From Leptolyngbya sp. FACHB-261 (GTDB taxonomy: Bacteria > Cyanobacteriota > Cyanobacteriia > FACHB-261), in contig NZ_JACJPL010000002.1 of assembly GCF_014696065.1 (NCBI RefSeq), positions 1 through 64,000 of the forward strand: 64,000 nt of DNA, read 5' to 3'. Position numbers and translations under genes: made by a program. Under the pieces are notes generated by a model. The model had not been told where the DNA came from. It was given only the letters and a program-made list of their open reading frames with translations, and searched no databases. Shown in pieces: positions 10,357-19,128 of this stretch. Every line of letters begins with the position of its first letter. Position 1 is the stretch's first letter.

Positions 10357-10551
10357 ATGGATGCTGCGCCTCATTTTCCATTCGCCGCTACACTGCTGTA
10401 CGTTGTTGGTTTTATCGCTGCTGTAACTTTCGGCTCAATCGCCTGGTACAACTCTAAGCGCCCTGTAGGCTGGGAGAACAAGGACCGCCCAGACATCGTG
10501 CCAGAAGTGAAAACAGAAGAAAATCCTGGTATTGGCGAACCGAATTCCTAA
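10357..10551 (+). CDS. Psb35-like photosystem II assembly small membrane protein
   Basis: A 64-residue protein with one transmembrane helix at about residues 10-30 (FAATLLYVVGFIAAVTFGSI), followed by the conserved-looking AWYNSKRPVGWENKDRPDIV and an acidic tail that ends near ENPGIGEP. This matches my recollection of the cyanobacterial family that includes Synechocystis Ssl2148/Psb35, which associates with the CP47 module and Hli proteins in photosystem II assembly. A Shine-Dalgarno-like GAGGGATTAAAAAG precedes the ATG. A long-stemmed hairpin follows the stop. The family call rests on memory of the motif; that it is a thylakoid bitopic protein is seen directly. Confidence 0.6.
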   Translation: MDAAPHFPFAATLLYVVGFIAAVTFGSIAWYNSKRPVGWENKDRPDIVPEVKTEENPGIGEPNS

Positions 10552-10564
10552 CTTTGAAACTGCG

Positions 10565-10637
10565 CGGATCGTTGCCTTGGCTCGCCTGAATTTTGAGAAG
10601 GCACCACAATAGAGGCAGCGATCCGTCAGGGAGTTTT
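10565..10637 (+). terminator. Long-stem hairpin terminator after psb35-like gene
   Basis: CGGATCGTTGCC at 10565-10576 pairs with GGCAGCGATCCG at 10614-10625 (12 pairs, one G-U), with a 37-base loop, followed by TCAGGGAGTTTTT. It lies just before the GTG of the ABC1 kinase, so it could separate the two transcripts or attenuate read-through. Confidence 0.6.
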
Positions 10638-10644
10638 TACCTTC

Positions 10645-12288
10645 GTGCTTTCCGGCCTCACTCAAACTAGTGCCCGTCAGCGGGAAATTGCTGAAGTTGT
10701 TCTGCGCAATGGCTGGGGCTACATGCGCCGCCTACTCACAGGGGGCAAGCCTGATGAACCCCGCCTGCCGACCCCCCGTATCCTGCGCAATATTCTGGTC
10801 GAATTAGGACCTGCTTTCGTCAAATTAGGGCAGCTACTCAGCACTAGACCTGATCTGCTGTCGCCTGAATACATCACAGAATTAAGCACCCTGCAAGATG
10901 AGGTGCCGCCAGTGGCTTGGGAGGAAGTGGAGATTGTACTGCGCTCCAGCCTGCCCCGACCTCTGGAGGAAGTCTTCGCTGAGGTCTCTGCTATCCCGGT
11001 TGCCGCTGGTTCGATTGCCCAAATCCACCGTGCCCGTTTAGCGGGTCCAGAAGGGCGGGAAGTAGCGCTCAAGATCCAGCGCCCTGGGATTGAAGCAATT
11101 GTGCGGCAAGACATGCAGCTATTGCAAAGCATTGCAGAGTTGGTTTCCCGCACTGATTTTGGTCAGTACTACGATTTGGTGAGTTTGGCTGAGGAATTTA
11201 GTACTGCATTGCAAGCGGAACTGGATTTTACGGAAGAAGGCCAGTCTACCGAGCAGCTACGCGATAGCTTACAAAATACGGACCTGATTGATAGTAAGCA
11301 ATTAATCGTTCCTGAGATTATTTGGGAACTGACTTCGCAACGCCTGTTAGTAATGCAATGGCTCTCTGGTGAGCCTGTTTTGGCTCACGACCGAGGACCA
11401 GCGGGGGGACCCATTGCAGTCATGCTGGTAAGAGCCTTCTTTCAGCAAATTTACATTGATGGCTTCTTTCACGCCGACCCTCACCCTGGCAACATTTTCT
11501 ACCTTCAAGACGGCCGAATTGCTTTAATTGATTGCGGTATGGTTGGTCGCCTAGACCCTCGCACTCAGCAACTCCTGACTCAGCAAATGCTGGCAATTGT
11601 CAATTTAGATGCGCGGCGCTGTAGCCAAATTATTTTGGAGCTGGGGGAACCGACCAAGCGGTTGAATCTTGTGCAGTTAGAGCGCGATTACGATCGGCTA
11701 CTGCGTCGCTACTACAACCGCAGCCTATCTCAAATCAACTTTGCACAATTGTTTTACGAAGTGCTGCGTTCCACCCGCAAAAATGGGGTGCGCGTCCCTG
11801 GCAACATGGGGCTCTATGTCAAAACTCTGGCTAATCTTGAAGGCGTTGCCCGTAGTCTAGACCCAGAGTTTAATTTGATGGGCGAAGTGCGTCCACTGGT
11901 GGCCGATCTGTTCCGGCGGCAGCTGATTGGCAGCACGCCTCTGCAGGATCTAATGATGACGGCTCTTGATTTGAAATCGTTATCCCTGGAGTCCCCCCGC
12001 CAGATTGAGACGCTGCTCGACCGGCTGGCCACGGAAAATCTGCAGTGGAATGTAGCTCTGCGGGGCCTAGACCCGTTACGGCGCAGCCTGGATGATTCAG
12101 CTAACCGGCTCTCTTTTAGTGTGCTGGTGGGCTCGTTGATTTTGGGAGCTGCAATTATTTCCAGTAGTGATATCGGTGGCCAAACACCGGTGCCCTTGGT
12201 TTGGATCAGTAGTGTGTTGTTCGCTACCGCCAGCTTTCTAGGTTTATGGCTGATAGTTAGCATTTTGCGCTCAGGAAGATTACGCTAG
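10645..12288 (+). CDS. ABC1/AarF/UbiB family atypical kinase
   Basis: A 547-residue member of the ABC1 kinase family, which in cyanobacteria and plastids acts on prenylquinone and tocopherol metabolism and stress responses. The family KxGQ motif is seen in FVKLGQLLSTRPDLL (about residues 54-68). The Ala-rich nucleotide loop AAGSIAQIHRA replaces the usual Gly loop, the lysine of VALKIQRPG is the ATP-binding residue, and the catalytic and metal region reads FHADPHPGNIFYLQDG and IDCGMVG. Two hydrophobic C-terminal segments (about 490-545) suggest membrane attachment. The start is GTG at 10645. Which of the several cyanobacterial paralogues it is cannot be told here. Confidence 0.93.
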   Translation: MLSGLTQTSARQREIAEVVLRNGWGYMRRLLTGGKPDEPRLPTPRILRNILVELGPAFVKLGQLLSTRPDLLSPEYITELSTLQDEVPPVAWEEVEIVLRSSLPRPLEEVFAEVSAIPVAAGSIAQIHRARLAGPEGREVALKIQRPGIEAIVRQDMQLLQSIAELVSRTDFGQYYDLVSLAEEFSTALQAELDFTEEGQSTEQLRDSLQNTDLIDSKQLIVPEIIWELTSQRLLVMQWLSGEPVLAHDRGPAGGPIAVMLVRAFFQQIYIDGFFHADPHPGNIFYLQDGRIALIDCGMVGRLDPRTQQLLTQQMLAIVNLDARRCSQIILELGEPTKRLNLVQLERDYDRLLRRYYNRSLSQINFAQLFYEVLRSTRKNGVRVPGNMGLYVKTLANLEGVARSLDPEFNLMGEVRPLVADLFRRQLIGSTPLQDLMMTALDLKSLSLESPRQIETLLDRLATENLQWNVALRGLDPLRRSLDDSANRLSFSVLVGSLILGAAIISSSDIGGQTPVPLVWISSVLFATASFLGLWLIVSILRSGRLR

Positions 12289-12556
12289 AGCTCTTGCCTT
12301 CCAGGTAGCAAATAATACTTTCTACGGTTTTGGATGAACGCTCACTTGTGCTGGTTTTCCGGTTCCAGACTCGATTCACAGGACTGAGACTCAGAGGGAG
12401 CGCGCTGAGGCTAGGAAGTTACTTCCGTAATGAATAATGAAAATGCTAGAACTCAGCAAGTAGGACAAGGGTAAAAGCAGTTACCCCTGCAACCTAGACC
12501 CCACTTTGGCACTTTGCTGTACTGGCCATAATGGATCTACCCCCCGAAACTCGCCT

Positions 12557-14224
12557 GTGAATCGCGTCGAACCCAATAACGATCACAATTTGGGGCGTAT
12601 CCTGCGGGAGCGCTACCGAATCAGCCGTTTGGTCGGGAAGGGTGCAATGGGGCGGGTCTATGAAGCCCACGACACACTGCTCGGTAACGTGCCGGTGGCA
12701 GTTAAGGTCCTATCCCGTGCGCTCATGGATCAACGGGCCCGAGTGCGCTTTGAGCGAGAAGCGCGCATCTGCGCCCAGTTGAGCCAGAAAAGTTTGCACG
12801 TTGTGCGGGTTACGGACTACGGCGTCAGTCCTGATGATGCACCGTTCTACGTCATGGAATACCTACAGGGCCGCAACCTGAGGGAAACTATTGGCGGACG
12901 GCCCCTACTACTGCCGCGTTTTCTAGCCCTGGCTCGCCAGATCTGTTTAGGTCTCCAATGCGCTCACAATGGCATCGCCTTAGAGGACGGCGAAATCTGC
13001 CAGATTGTGCACCGAGACCTGAAGCCAGCCAATATCCTGATTTTGCCGGACGAGAGTTTGGATGAGCTGGTCAAGATCCTGGATTTTGGTATCGCCAAGT
13101 ATATGAGCGAGAGCCAGCAGGGGTTAACCAGCGCCTACATGGGCACGTTGGCATACTCCTCGCCAGAGCAGATGGAGGGACGCACCCTTGACTCCCGTTC
13201 CGATATCTACAGTCTGGGCATCATCCTCTACGAGATGTTGACTGGCAGGATGCCCCTGGCAGCAGAAAGCTACACCTTTGGTAGCTGGTACAAGGCCCAT
13301 CATTATCAACCCCCCCGCGCACTAAAGTCAGCAAACCCAGCTCTGCGCATCCCGCCTGTGCTGGAAAATCTGGTGATGCGCTGCTTAGCTAAAGCGCCAC
13401 TCGACCGCCCTCAAAGCGTAAGCGACATTTTGCGCACTTTAGACAGCCTGGAGCAGCGCTCTACGCATGGTCGACAACTGGGCGAGCAGATCGGGGTTGC
13501 GATGGGCCGCTCAGAGGCACCCACAACCACCAAAGCCAGCACGACCCTTCGACCAGAAGCATCACCCGGCGCCGATCTCTCGCCTGCTAGCCTGGCTGAA
13601 GTCGGGCTAGAGAATGAAAATCAGCAAATCTCACCCGCCACTGCGGCAGATGTAGTCTGCATGCGGGCTCCCTGGCCAGACGATAAACCCCAGGCAGAAA
13701 TTGTCTTCCCAGAGATCATTCCCTTCGGTATGTTTGGCCGGCAAAACCTGCCAACCCTCTGGACCATGCTGGAACTGGAGCAGATTCACGCCCGGTGGGC
13801 CAAAAGCCCCTACAACCAGTTTTTGTTTCTCGGAGCCCCTCACCCCATGATTCTTTGGGTGACAGCGCTCTATTCAGTGGATCTCAAGCCCCGCTGGATG
13901 CCCTGCTATCTGGATCTGAAAACCCCTAAGGGCCAGCATCTTACCCGCTTACTGGGCGAGCAGGGTGAGTATCGGCTGCTGTTGTTTGCTCAAGGAGACC
14001 CTGGCGCTTGCCGCCGGATTTTGCGCTCGACCGTTGCTCCGATTCAGAAGGAACTGCTGCTTGACTGGGCCAACGCGGCCCAACTAGCGCCAGAAGGCCA
14101 GGTGAGTGTCAGCAAGAAGCTGCTAAAAGCGGAACTGGATAAGGTGAAGGTTCGGTTCATGACCAAGCTAGATCAGATCAGTCGCGAACCCTCACCGCCC
14201 CAGAAGCCCAGAGAGAGTGTCTAG
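12557..14224 (+). CDS. Serine/threonine protein kinase with unknown C-terminal domain
   Basis: Hanks-type kinase of 555 residues when begun at the GTG at 12557 (MNRVEPNNDHNLG); an upstream TTG at 12506 would add 17. The kinase domain spans about residues 15-285: glycine loop LVGKGAMGRVYEA, lysine in PVAVKVL, catalytic HRDLKPANIL, DFGIAKY, and the SPEQ activation-segment end. A Pro/Thr/Ser/Ala-rich linker follows, and then at about 380-555 comes a non-repetitive alpha/beta region that I do not recognise (FGRQNLPTLWTMLELEQIHA). There is no transmembrane helix, unlike PknB-type kinases, so it is cytoplasmic. It converges on the HtrA gene on the other strand, 28 bases away. Confidence 0.9.
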   Translation: MNRVEPNNDHNLGRILRERYRISRLVGKGAMGRVYEAHDTLLGNVPVAVKVLSRALMDQRARVRFEREARICAQLSQKSLHVVRVTDYGVSPDDAPFYVMEYLQGRNLRETIGGRPLLLPRFLALARQICLGLQCAHNGIALEDGEICQIVHRDLKPANILILPDESLDELVKILDFGIAKYMSESQQGLTSAYMGTLAYSSPEQMEGRTLDSRSDIYSLGIILYEMLTGRMPLAAESYTFGSWYKAHHYQPPRALKSANPALRIPPVLENLVMRCLAKAPLDRPQSVSDILRTLDSLEQRSTHGRQLGEQIGVAMGRSEAPTTTKASTTLRPEASPGADLSPASLAEVGLENENQQISPATAADVVCMRAPWPDDKPQAEIVFPEIIPFGMFGRQNLPTLWTMLELEQIHARWAKSPYNQFLFLGAPHPMILWVTALYSVDLKPRWMPCYLDLKTPKGQHLTRLLGEQGEYRLLLFAQGDPGACRRILRSTVAPIQKELLLDWANAAQLAPEGQVSVSKKLLKAELDKVKVRFMTKLDQISREPSPPQKPRESV

Positions 14225-14251
14225 GGATACACTCAGTCTTTACCGTGCCCC

Positions 14252-15424
14252 TTACTGAGCCGGATGCAACTCTAGAGTGACAGCAATGCGCTGCAACTTT
14301 GTCGCGGTGCTACTGGCTTGGGTGCCACGGACCACATCCAACTGAATCCGATCGCCAGGCTTACGGTCCTCGATTTCCTGGGCCAGTTCCTCGCCGGAGG
14401 CAATTGGCTTGCCATTGATGCCGGTAATGATATCGCCGCCTAGGGTCAGTTGCAGGTTGCCCAGCGCCACATCACGACTGCCACCATGCAGACCCGCCTT
14501 GGCCGCAGGACTACCACGCTCCACTCGAGCCACTAGCACGCCGCGATCAACCGGTAGCTTCAGCACTTCGCTCAAGGGAGGCGTTAGTGGTTGCACGGCC
14601 ACACCCAGCCAACCTCGCTGTACCTGACCATAGGCGAGCAGGTCGGGAACGACTCGGCGCACGGCAGTCACGGGCACGGCAAAACCAATCCCAGCGCTGG
14701 CACCACTGGCCGAGAAGATCATGGTGTTAACGCCTACTAGCTCGCCGTTGCGGTTGAGGAGAGGCCCGCCAGAGTTACCAGGGTTGATGGCTGCGTCGGT
14801 TTGAACCATGTTGCGGATGGCTCGACCTGCCACTTCTGACTTGATTTCCCGGTTTAGGGCGCTGACCACGCCAACAGTTAGGGTCAGGGATAAACCAAAA
14901 GGATTGCCAATGGCCAGAACCTTCTGGCCGACGCGCAGGCCATCAGTGTTGGCTAGGGGAATCGGCTGCAATAGCTTAGCTGGAGCGTCAATTTTGATCA
15001 CCGCCAGATCATTGAGCGGATCGGCTCCCACCAGTTGGGCCTCGTAGCGGGACTGGTCAGAAAGCGTTACCTCCAAGCGATTGGCATTGCGCACCACGTG
15101 ATAGTTGGTGAGGATGTTTCCCTGCTTGTCCAGGACACTGCCGGAACCGGTGCCCTGTCCCTCTGGGAAGGGACGGCGAAAATAGTCGTAGCCCACAATC
15201 GTCGAGGTGATGTTGACGACACCAGGACTCCGCTGCTCGTAGACCGAAACGTTGACCTGCTCGTCTTCATCAAACCCGGTTGAGCTTACAGAGGTATTGA
15301 GACTCGCACGTCCCTGGTTGTTCCCTTGAGCGAAGGCAGCCGGTAGGGGGCCAGTAAAGACTAACGCCAACACCAACAGGAGGCTCAAACAGCAGCGCCG
15401 AAGGCGGGTTGGACAGATGTTCAT
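14252..15424 (-). CDS. HtrA/Deg-family trypsin-like serine protease
   Basis: A 390-residue secreted or thylakoid-lumen protease. The N-terminus is a clear signal peptide (RLRRCCLSLLLVLALVF, cut after about AFA-32). The trypsin-like domain has the triad H109 in TNYHVV, D139 in DPLNDLAVIKID, and S218 in NPGNSGGPLLN. One PDZ domain follows at about 275-385 (GWLGVAVQPLTPPLSEVL, GGDIITGINGKPI). Cyanobacteria usually have three Deg proteases (HtrA, HhoA, HhoB) that degrade damaged periplasmic and photosystem proteins; one PDZ domain fits, but the paralogue is not assignable. The divergent neighbour is an Hsp70-like gene about 90 bases away, so the two share a regulatory spacer. Confidence 0.93.
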   Translation of the reverse strand: MNICPTRLRRCCLSLLLVLALVFTGPLPAAFAQGNNQGRASLNTSVSSTGFDEDEQVNVSVYEQRSPGVVNITSTIVGYDYFRRPFPEGQGTGSGSVLDKQGNILTNYHVVRNANRLEVTLSDQSRYEAQLVGADPLNDLAVIKIDAPAKLLQPIPLANTDGLRVGQKVLAIGNPFGLSLTLTVGVVSALNREIKSEVAGRAIRNMVQTDAAINPGNSGGPLLNRNGELVGVNTMIFSASGASAGIGFAVPVTAVRRVVPDLLAYGQVQRGWLGVAVQPLTPPLSEVLKLPVDRGVLVARVERGSPAAKAGLHGGSRDVALGNLQLTLGGDIITGINGKPIASGEELAQEIEDRKPGDRIQLDVVRGTQASSTATKLQRIAVTLELHPAQ

Positions 15425-15517
15425 CTCTTAGGTCGGAGGCTCAGATTCTGGATTTAGTTTTATTGTGTCAGGAGAAGACTTGTAAACAGCCCCCAGACAG
15501 AGCGAGAGAGAGCCAGC

Positions 15518-17125
15518 TTGAGCTACGCAATAGATTTCGGCACCAGCAATACGGTGGTTGCTCGGTGGAATGCAGCAACGCGGGAGCCAGAGACACTAAA
15601 ATTGCCCGGTTTAAGTGTTACCCAAGCCAATAATCCACCCTTAATTCCCAGCCTGGTCTACGTTGAAGACGCTGCCAATGAGTGCATCCTCACGGGTCAA
15701 CTAGTACGGGACCGAGGCCTGGATTTGAGCATGGATGCCCGCTTTTTTCGCAGCTTTAAGCGCGGCATTGGCTCCTCGATTCAAGGCTTTTTGCCTGAGC
15801 TGGACGGACGGACGGTTAGCTTTGAGCAGGTGGGGGCCTGGTTCTTGCGGCAGGTCCTGGAGCAAGTTCAGAAAACTGGACCGACTGACTCGATTGTGTT
15901 TACGGTGCCGGTGGATAGTTTCGAGCCCTACCGGCATTGGCTAGGGCAGGTGGTCAGTGCGCAGGGTCCTGCGGCTTTGCCAGTGGAACAGGTGCGTTTG
16001 CTGGATGAGCCGACTGCGGCAGCTTTAGGCTATGGCCTCCAAGCCGGTGAGCAGTTGCTGGTGATCGACTTTGGTGGTGGCACGCTGGACTTGGCCTGGG
16101 TGCAGCTCAACCTGGAAGCCAACGGCAGCAAGCCTTTGGGTTTTGTACTCAAGTGGGGCGAGAAGCTGTTTGCCGAAAAGTCGGGCCAGAGGCCAAAGGT
16201 GGCGCGGGTGATGGCAAAGGCGGGTATGAACCTGGGCGGCACTGACCTGGATAACTGGCTAGTCGATTATTTTGCGCAAACCCAAGAGCTGCCTCGCAAC
16301 TCGCTGATCACTCGGCTGGCAGAACGGCTGAAGATTCAGCTCTCGGCTCGGCCCAAGGCCAGCGAAGTCTACTTCAACGACGAGACGTTGGAGAGCTACG
16401 ACCTTAGCCTGGAGCGCAGCCAATTCGAGCAGATCCTAGAGGAGCGCGGCTTTTTTGCTGGGCTGGAAGAGACTGTGACCCAAGTGCTGCAACAGGCCCA
16501 GCGTCAGGGGCTCACCGCCAACGACCTGGATCATGTGCTGCTGGTGGGTGGTACGGCTCAAATTCCAGCGGTGCAGAATTGGGTGCGCGAACGCTTCGGC
16601 AGCGATAAGGTCCGAGGCGAGAAGCCTTTTGAAGCCATCGCCCACGGTGCCCTGCAAATCAGTCAAGGCGTCGAACTTAAGGACTTTCTCTATCACAGCT
16701 ACGGTGTCCGCTACTGGGACCGACGCAACAATTGCCACAGCTGGCACCCGCTCATCCCAGCGGGTCAGGCTTACCCAATGTCGCAGCCAGTGGAACTGGT
16801 CTTGGGGGCTTCGTTGGAAAGTCAGCCCAGCATTGAGCTGGTGATCGGGGAGTTGGGTTCAGAGAGCAAAGCGGCTGAAGTTTTCTTTGATGGCGACCGT
16901 CTGATCACCCGCACTAGCAGTCAGGCACAGACTCAGGTGCAACCGCTCAACGACCGAGACGGCGCACGCAGCATTGCTCAGCTCAACCCACCTGGCTATC
17001 CGGGCAGTGACCGGATTCGGGTGCTGTTCCAGGTCGATGTCCGCCGTACTTTGCGGATCACGGTTGAAGATATTCTGACCGGCGACACGTTGCTGGAAGA
17101 CCGGGAAGTGGTGGAGCTGAGCTGA
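15518..17125 (+). CDS. Hsp70-family protein (short DnaK-like)
   Basis: A 535-residue protein with a full actin/Hsp70 nucleotide-binding fold: phosphate-1 loop YAIDFGTSNTVVARW, DEPTAAALGYG, phosphate-2 VIDFGGGTLDLA, and adenosine-site HVLLVGGTAQIPAVQ. The substrate-binding half is short (about 150 residues, mostly predicted beta) and lacks the helical lid and EEVD-like tail of DnaK, so it is not the housekeeping chaperone. An insertion with KWGEKLFAEKSGQRPKVAR is unusual. The start is a TTG at 15518 and begins the conserved MSYAIDFG. It is divergent from htrA and is followed by a 9-bp-stem hairpin. The context suggests stress or protein quality control. Confidence 0.88.
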   Translation: MSYAIDFGTSNTVVARWNAATREPETLKLPGLSVTQANNPPLIPSLVYVEDAANECILTGQLVRDRGLDLSMDARFFRSFKRGIGSSIQGFLPELDGRTVSFEQVGAWFLRQVLEQVQKTGPTDSIVFTVPVDSFEPYRHWLGQVVSAQGPAALPVEQVRLLDEPTAAALGYGLQAGEQLLVIDFGGGTLDLAWVQLNLEANGSKPLGFVLKWGEKLFAEKSGQRPKVARVMAKAGMNLGGTDLDNWLVDYFAQTQELPRNSLITRLAERLKIQLSARPKASEVYFNDETLESYDLSLERSQFEQILEERGFFAGLEETVTQVLQQAQRQGLTANDLDHVLLVGGTAQIPAVQNWVRERFGSDKVRGEKPFEAIAHGALQISQGVELKDFLYHSYGVRYWDRRNNCHSWHPLIPAGQAYPMSQPVELVLGASLESQPSIELVIGELGSESKAAEVFFDGDRLITRTSSQAQTQVQPLNDRDGARSIAQLNPPGYPGSDRIRVLFQVDVRRTLRITVEDILTGDTLLEDREVVELS

Positions 17126-17152
17126 GCGCGCGATCGGGAAGATAAAGAGAAA

Positions 17153-17173
17153 GGGCTTGGCGGTGCCAAGCCC
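17153..17173. terminator. Hairpin after Hsp70-like gene
   Basis: GGGCTTGGC, a GGT loop and GCCAAGCCC form a perfect 9-bp stem 27 bases after the stop. The T run is poor on both strands, so termination may be partial. The oppositely oriented psb32 gene ends at 17307, so this spacer ends both genes. Confidence 0.65.
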
Positions 17174-17306
17174 CTAGATTAGGCGCGTAATAGGTAAATT
17201 GTGGGCGGGGGAAGTGGAAATACGGCGTAAATGGTGTGAATAAGGGGAATGGGATGGGGGACCAAGCCCCTACCGGGTGATGGGTCCGTACCGGGTGATA
17301 TGGTTG

Positions 17307-18113
17307 TTAGCTCTCGGCGGGGGGAGCAACTGGGCCGCTGCGAACTGGAATTAGATAGGCGATTAGGGCGCCGCCGCAGAAGCCTGCGATGTTGCGGAAG
17401 ATTGGTAGCCACTCGCTGGTGCGGGTCAGGACTGGACCCAGGCCGAAGGCGATGAATAGCATGGCCCATAGGGGCGAGAAGATTAGCGCCCACTGCCAGG
17501 CGAAGATCTGATCAGGCTTGCGGGGATGACCAGCGAAGCCGAAAATTACGCCGCCAGCGATAGCGCAAACCAGGGTCAGGACCCATTGCTCGTGGGGTAG
17601 ACCGGGCACTACGGCGCAGCCACCGCCGCGCAGACAGGTTTGGATTGCGTCAATAGCGGAGAGAATGGCCTGGTCTTCGCCGTTGTCTCGCACGAAAAAC
17701 TGATTGCCGTAGCGGGTTTGTAACTCTACCCAGAACACGCGTGGCAATAAAGGATAGACTGCATCACCGACGTTGAAGTTGAGGATGTTGCCGCCACGGG
17801 AGTCGGCTACCATCAGCACGCTCTTGTCGTTTAAGCCCCAAAAGTCTTTGACCGCTCGACCGGGTGTTTGGTCGAACTGCGTCAGCACTCGCACTTTCCA
17901 ACCTGTCTCGTCTTCGAAGTCGGTGAGCTTGCTGCTAAGTTGCTGCTCCTGCACAGAGGTGAGCACGTTACCCATATCAATGACTGCGGTGGGCTCAGAC
18001 GGCAGCAATTCAGGTGCATAAACTGCGTGTGCAGCCGGGGCATTCACCCAACTCACTAGGCTCAAGACCAGTGCGAACAGAGCTGATGTGAAGAGGCGGG
18101 AGGCGTATTTCAT
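17307..18113 (-). CDS. psb32: Photosystem II repair protein Psb32 (TPM domain)
   Basis: A 268-residue TPM-domain protein. Residues 1-30 form a signal peptide (LFTSALFALVLSLVS ... AHA). The TPM domain at about 40-170 includes TAVIDMGNVLTSVQEQQL, the conserved WGLNDKSVLMVADSRGGN and LLPRVFWVELQTRYGNQFF, and four hydrophobic helices follow at about 175-260. TPM proteins of plants (TLP18.3) and cyanobacteria (Psb32, Sll1390) act in photosystem II repair at the thylakoid membrane. The C-terminal membrane part is consistent with Psb32. The assignment is by motif memory, with little doubt about the TPM family itself. It is convergent with the Hsp70-like gene. Confidence 0.78.
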   Translation of the reverse strand: MKYASRLFTSALFALVLSLVSWVNAPAAHAVYAPELLPSEPTAVIDMGNVLTSVQEQQLSSKLTDFEDETGWKVRVLTQFDQTPGRAVKDFWGLNDKSVLMVADSRGGNILNFNVGDAVYPLLPRVFWVELQTRYGNQFFVRDNGEDQAILSAIDAIQTCLRGGGCAVVPGLPHEQWVLTLVCAIAGGVIFGFAGHPRKPDQIFAWQWALIFSPLWAMLFIAFGLGPVLTRTSEWLPIFRNIAGFCGGALIAYLIPVRSGPVAPPAES

Positions 18114-18370
18114 TGTTATGGGTTTCTCTCAACAGGCTACGGCAGAGCTAATAGCAGCCAGGCAACTCATACTTCTTTACATTTGTTTACTGACTGTGTG
18201 TAAATCTTAGTCTGAGTCGGCGAATCAGTCCAGTAGTCACTGGATGGAGATTAAGAAGCCTTTAAATTTGGGCGAGCTGAGGCTGGAAAGCAAGACCCGC
18301 AAGGCTTTTCGCTGAGTTTGCACGCCTGTTTTGCTTGCCGATGGGCCTGCAATTGAGACCTGCTCTTGAG

Positions 18371-18697
18371 TTAGCGCGGGGGTGGGGGCGAGTGCAGGGC
18401 TAGTTGGATGAGTTGGGTGGATAGGTTGTAGAGGGTGATGGGTGGGCGACCAGCGGTGGAGGGGACTGAGATCTTTTCGACCCAGTAGCTGGCTTCTAGG
18501 ATGGCCATCTGCCGGTTGACCTCGGATTCGGGCAGGCTGCTTTTGAGCACAATCAGGGAGAGGGGAACGCGGGCGGTGCGGCTGCGGGGGTCGGTGAAGT
18601 TGGCGATGATTAGCAAGATGAATTTGGAGGTGGACTGGAGATTGAGGTTGCGGGTGATGGTGTCCCAGAGGAGGAGGCGAATTTGGGAAGAGGTCAT
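18371..18697 (-). CDS. Hypothetical protein (second of a pair)
   Basis: 108 codons from an ATG at 18697, only five bases after the stop of the gene at 18703-19092, so the two are very likely one operon. Helical, with a central hydrophobic run SKFILLIIANFTDP and a region (SLPESEVNRQMAILEASYW) that has a winged-helix-like feel, but I cannot name a family. The plus strand here is strongly G-rich, so codons are C-rich, and this produces a long shadow frame in another phase. The Pro-rich end (HSPPPPR) may be disordered. Confidence 0.5.
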   Translation of the reverse strand: MTSSQIRLLLWDTITRNLNLQSTSKFILLIIANFTDPRSRTARVPLSLIVLKSSLPESEVNRQMAILEASYWVEKISVPSTAGRPPITLYNLSTQLIQLALHSPPPPR

Positions 18698-18702
18698 TGG
18701 GG

Positions 18703-19092
18703 TTAGCGGTTGGGGATGGGGGTGTAGAAGCTGCGCAGGTTGAGCTTGAGATCGAGTTGGGCTTTGTGCTGTTGCCAGAGACAGCGCAAATAACCGATGA
18801 CATCTTGGGGATAGTCAAAGCGTTGGATTTCGGTTTTGAGAATTGCGGCTAGGGCTTGTAGGGCTTGGTGGGTTTTGCAGGTGCGAATGGCTTCGATGCA
18901 GGCTTCGAGCCAGCAGGCTAGTTTGCGATAGCTAATAAATTGGCCGCCGCGATCTTGGCGGTGCACAAAGAGCACTTGCGCCCATTGTTCGAAGCGCAAA
19001 ATTAGGCTTGGGGAGATGCCTAAATAAGCAGCGATATCACTAAGCAGGATTTGGAGTTTACGCGGGTCGATAACAGTGGAAAGATTGCGCAT
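18703..19092 (-). CDS. Hypothetical helical protein (first of a pair)
   Basis: 129 residues from the ATG at 19092 (MRNLSTVIDPRKLQILL); an in-frame ATG 12 codons upstream is less likely. The product is almost all alpha-helical, with Cys and Trp scattered through it (YRKLACWLEACIEAIRTCKT, YLRCLWQQHKAQLDLKLNL). No cofactor motif or membrane helix is seen. It is coupled to the downstream small gene by a five-base gap. Function unknown. Confidence 0.5.
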   Translation of the reverse strand: MRNLSTVIDPRKLQILLSDIAAYLGISPSLILRFEQWAQVLFVHRQDRGGQFISYRKLACWLEACIEAIRTCKTHQALQALAAILKTEIQRFDYPQDVIGYLRCLWQQHKAQLDLKLNLRSFYTPIPNR

Positions 19093-19128
19093 AAGAGATG
19101 GGAATTGGTCGAGAAAATGACCCCTCAA

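Noticed and set aside
18237-18818. 193-codon minus-strand open frame with many Pro, His and Ser
   Set aside because: It overlaps the two better frames at 18371-18697 and 18703-19092 in another phase; its composition is that of a shadow in a G-rich strand.
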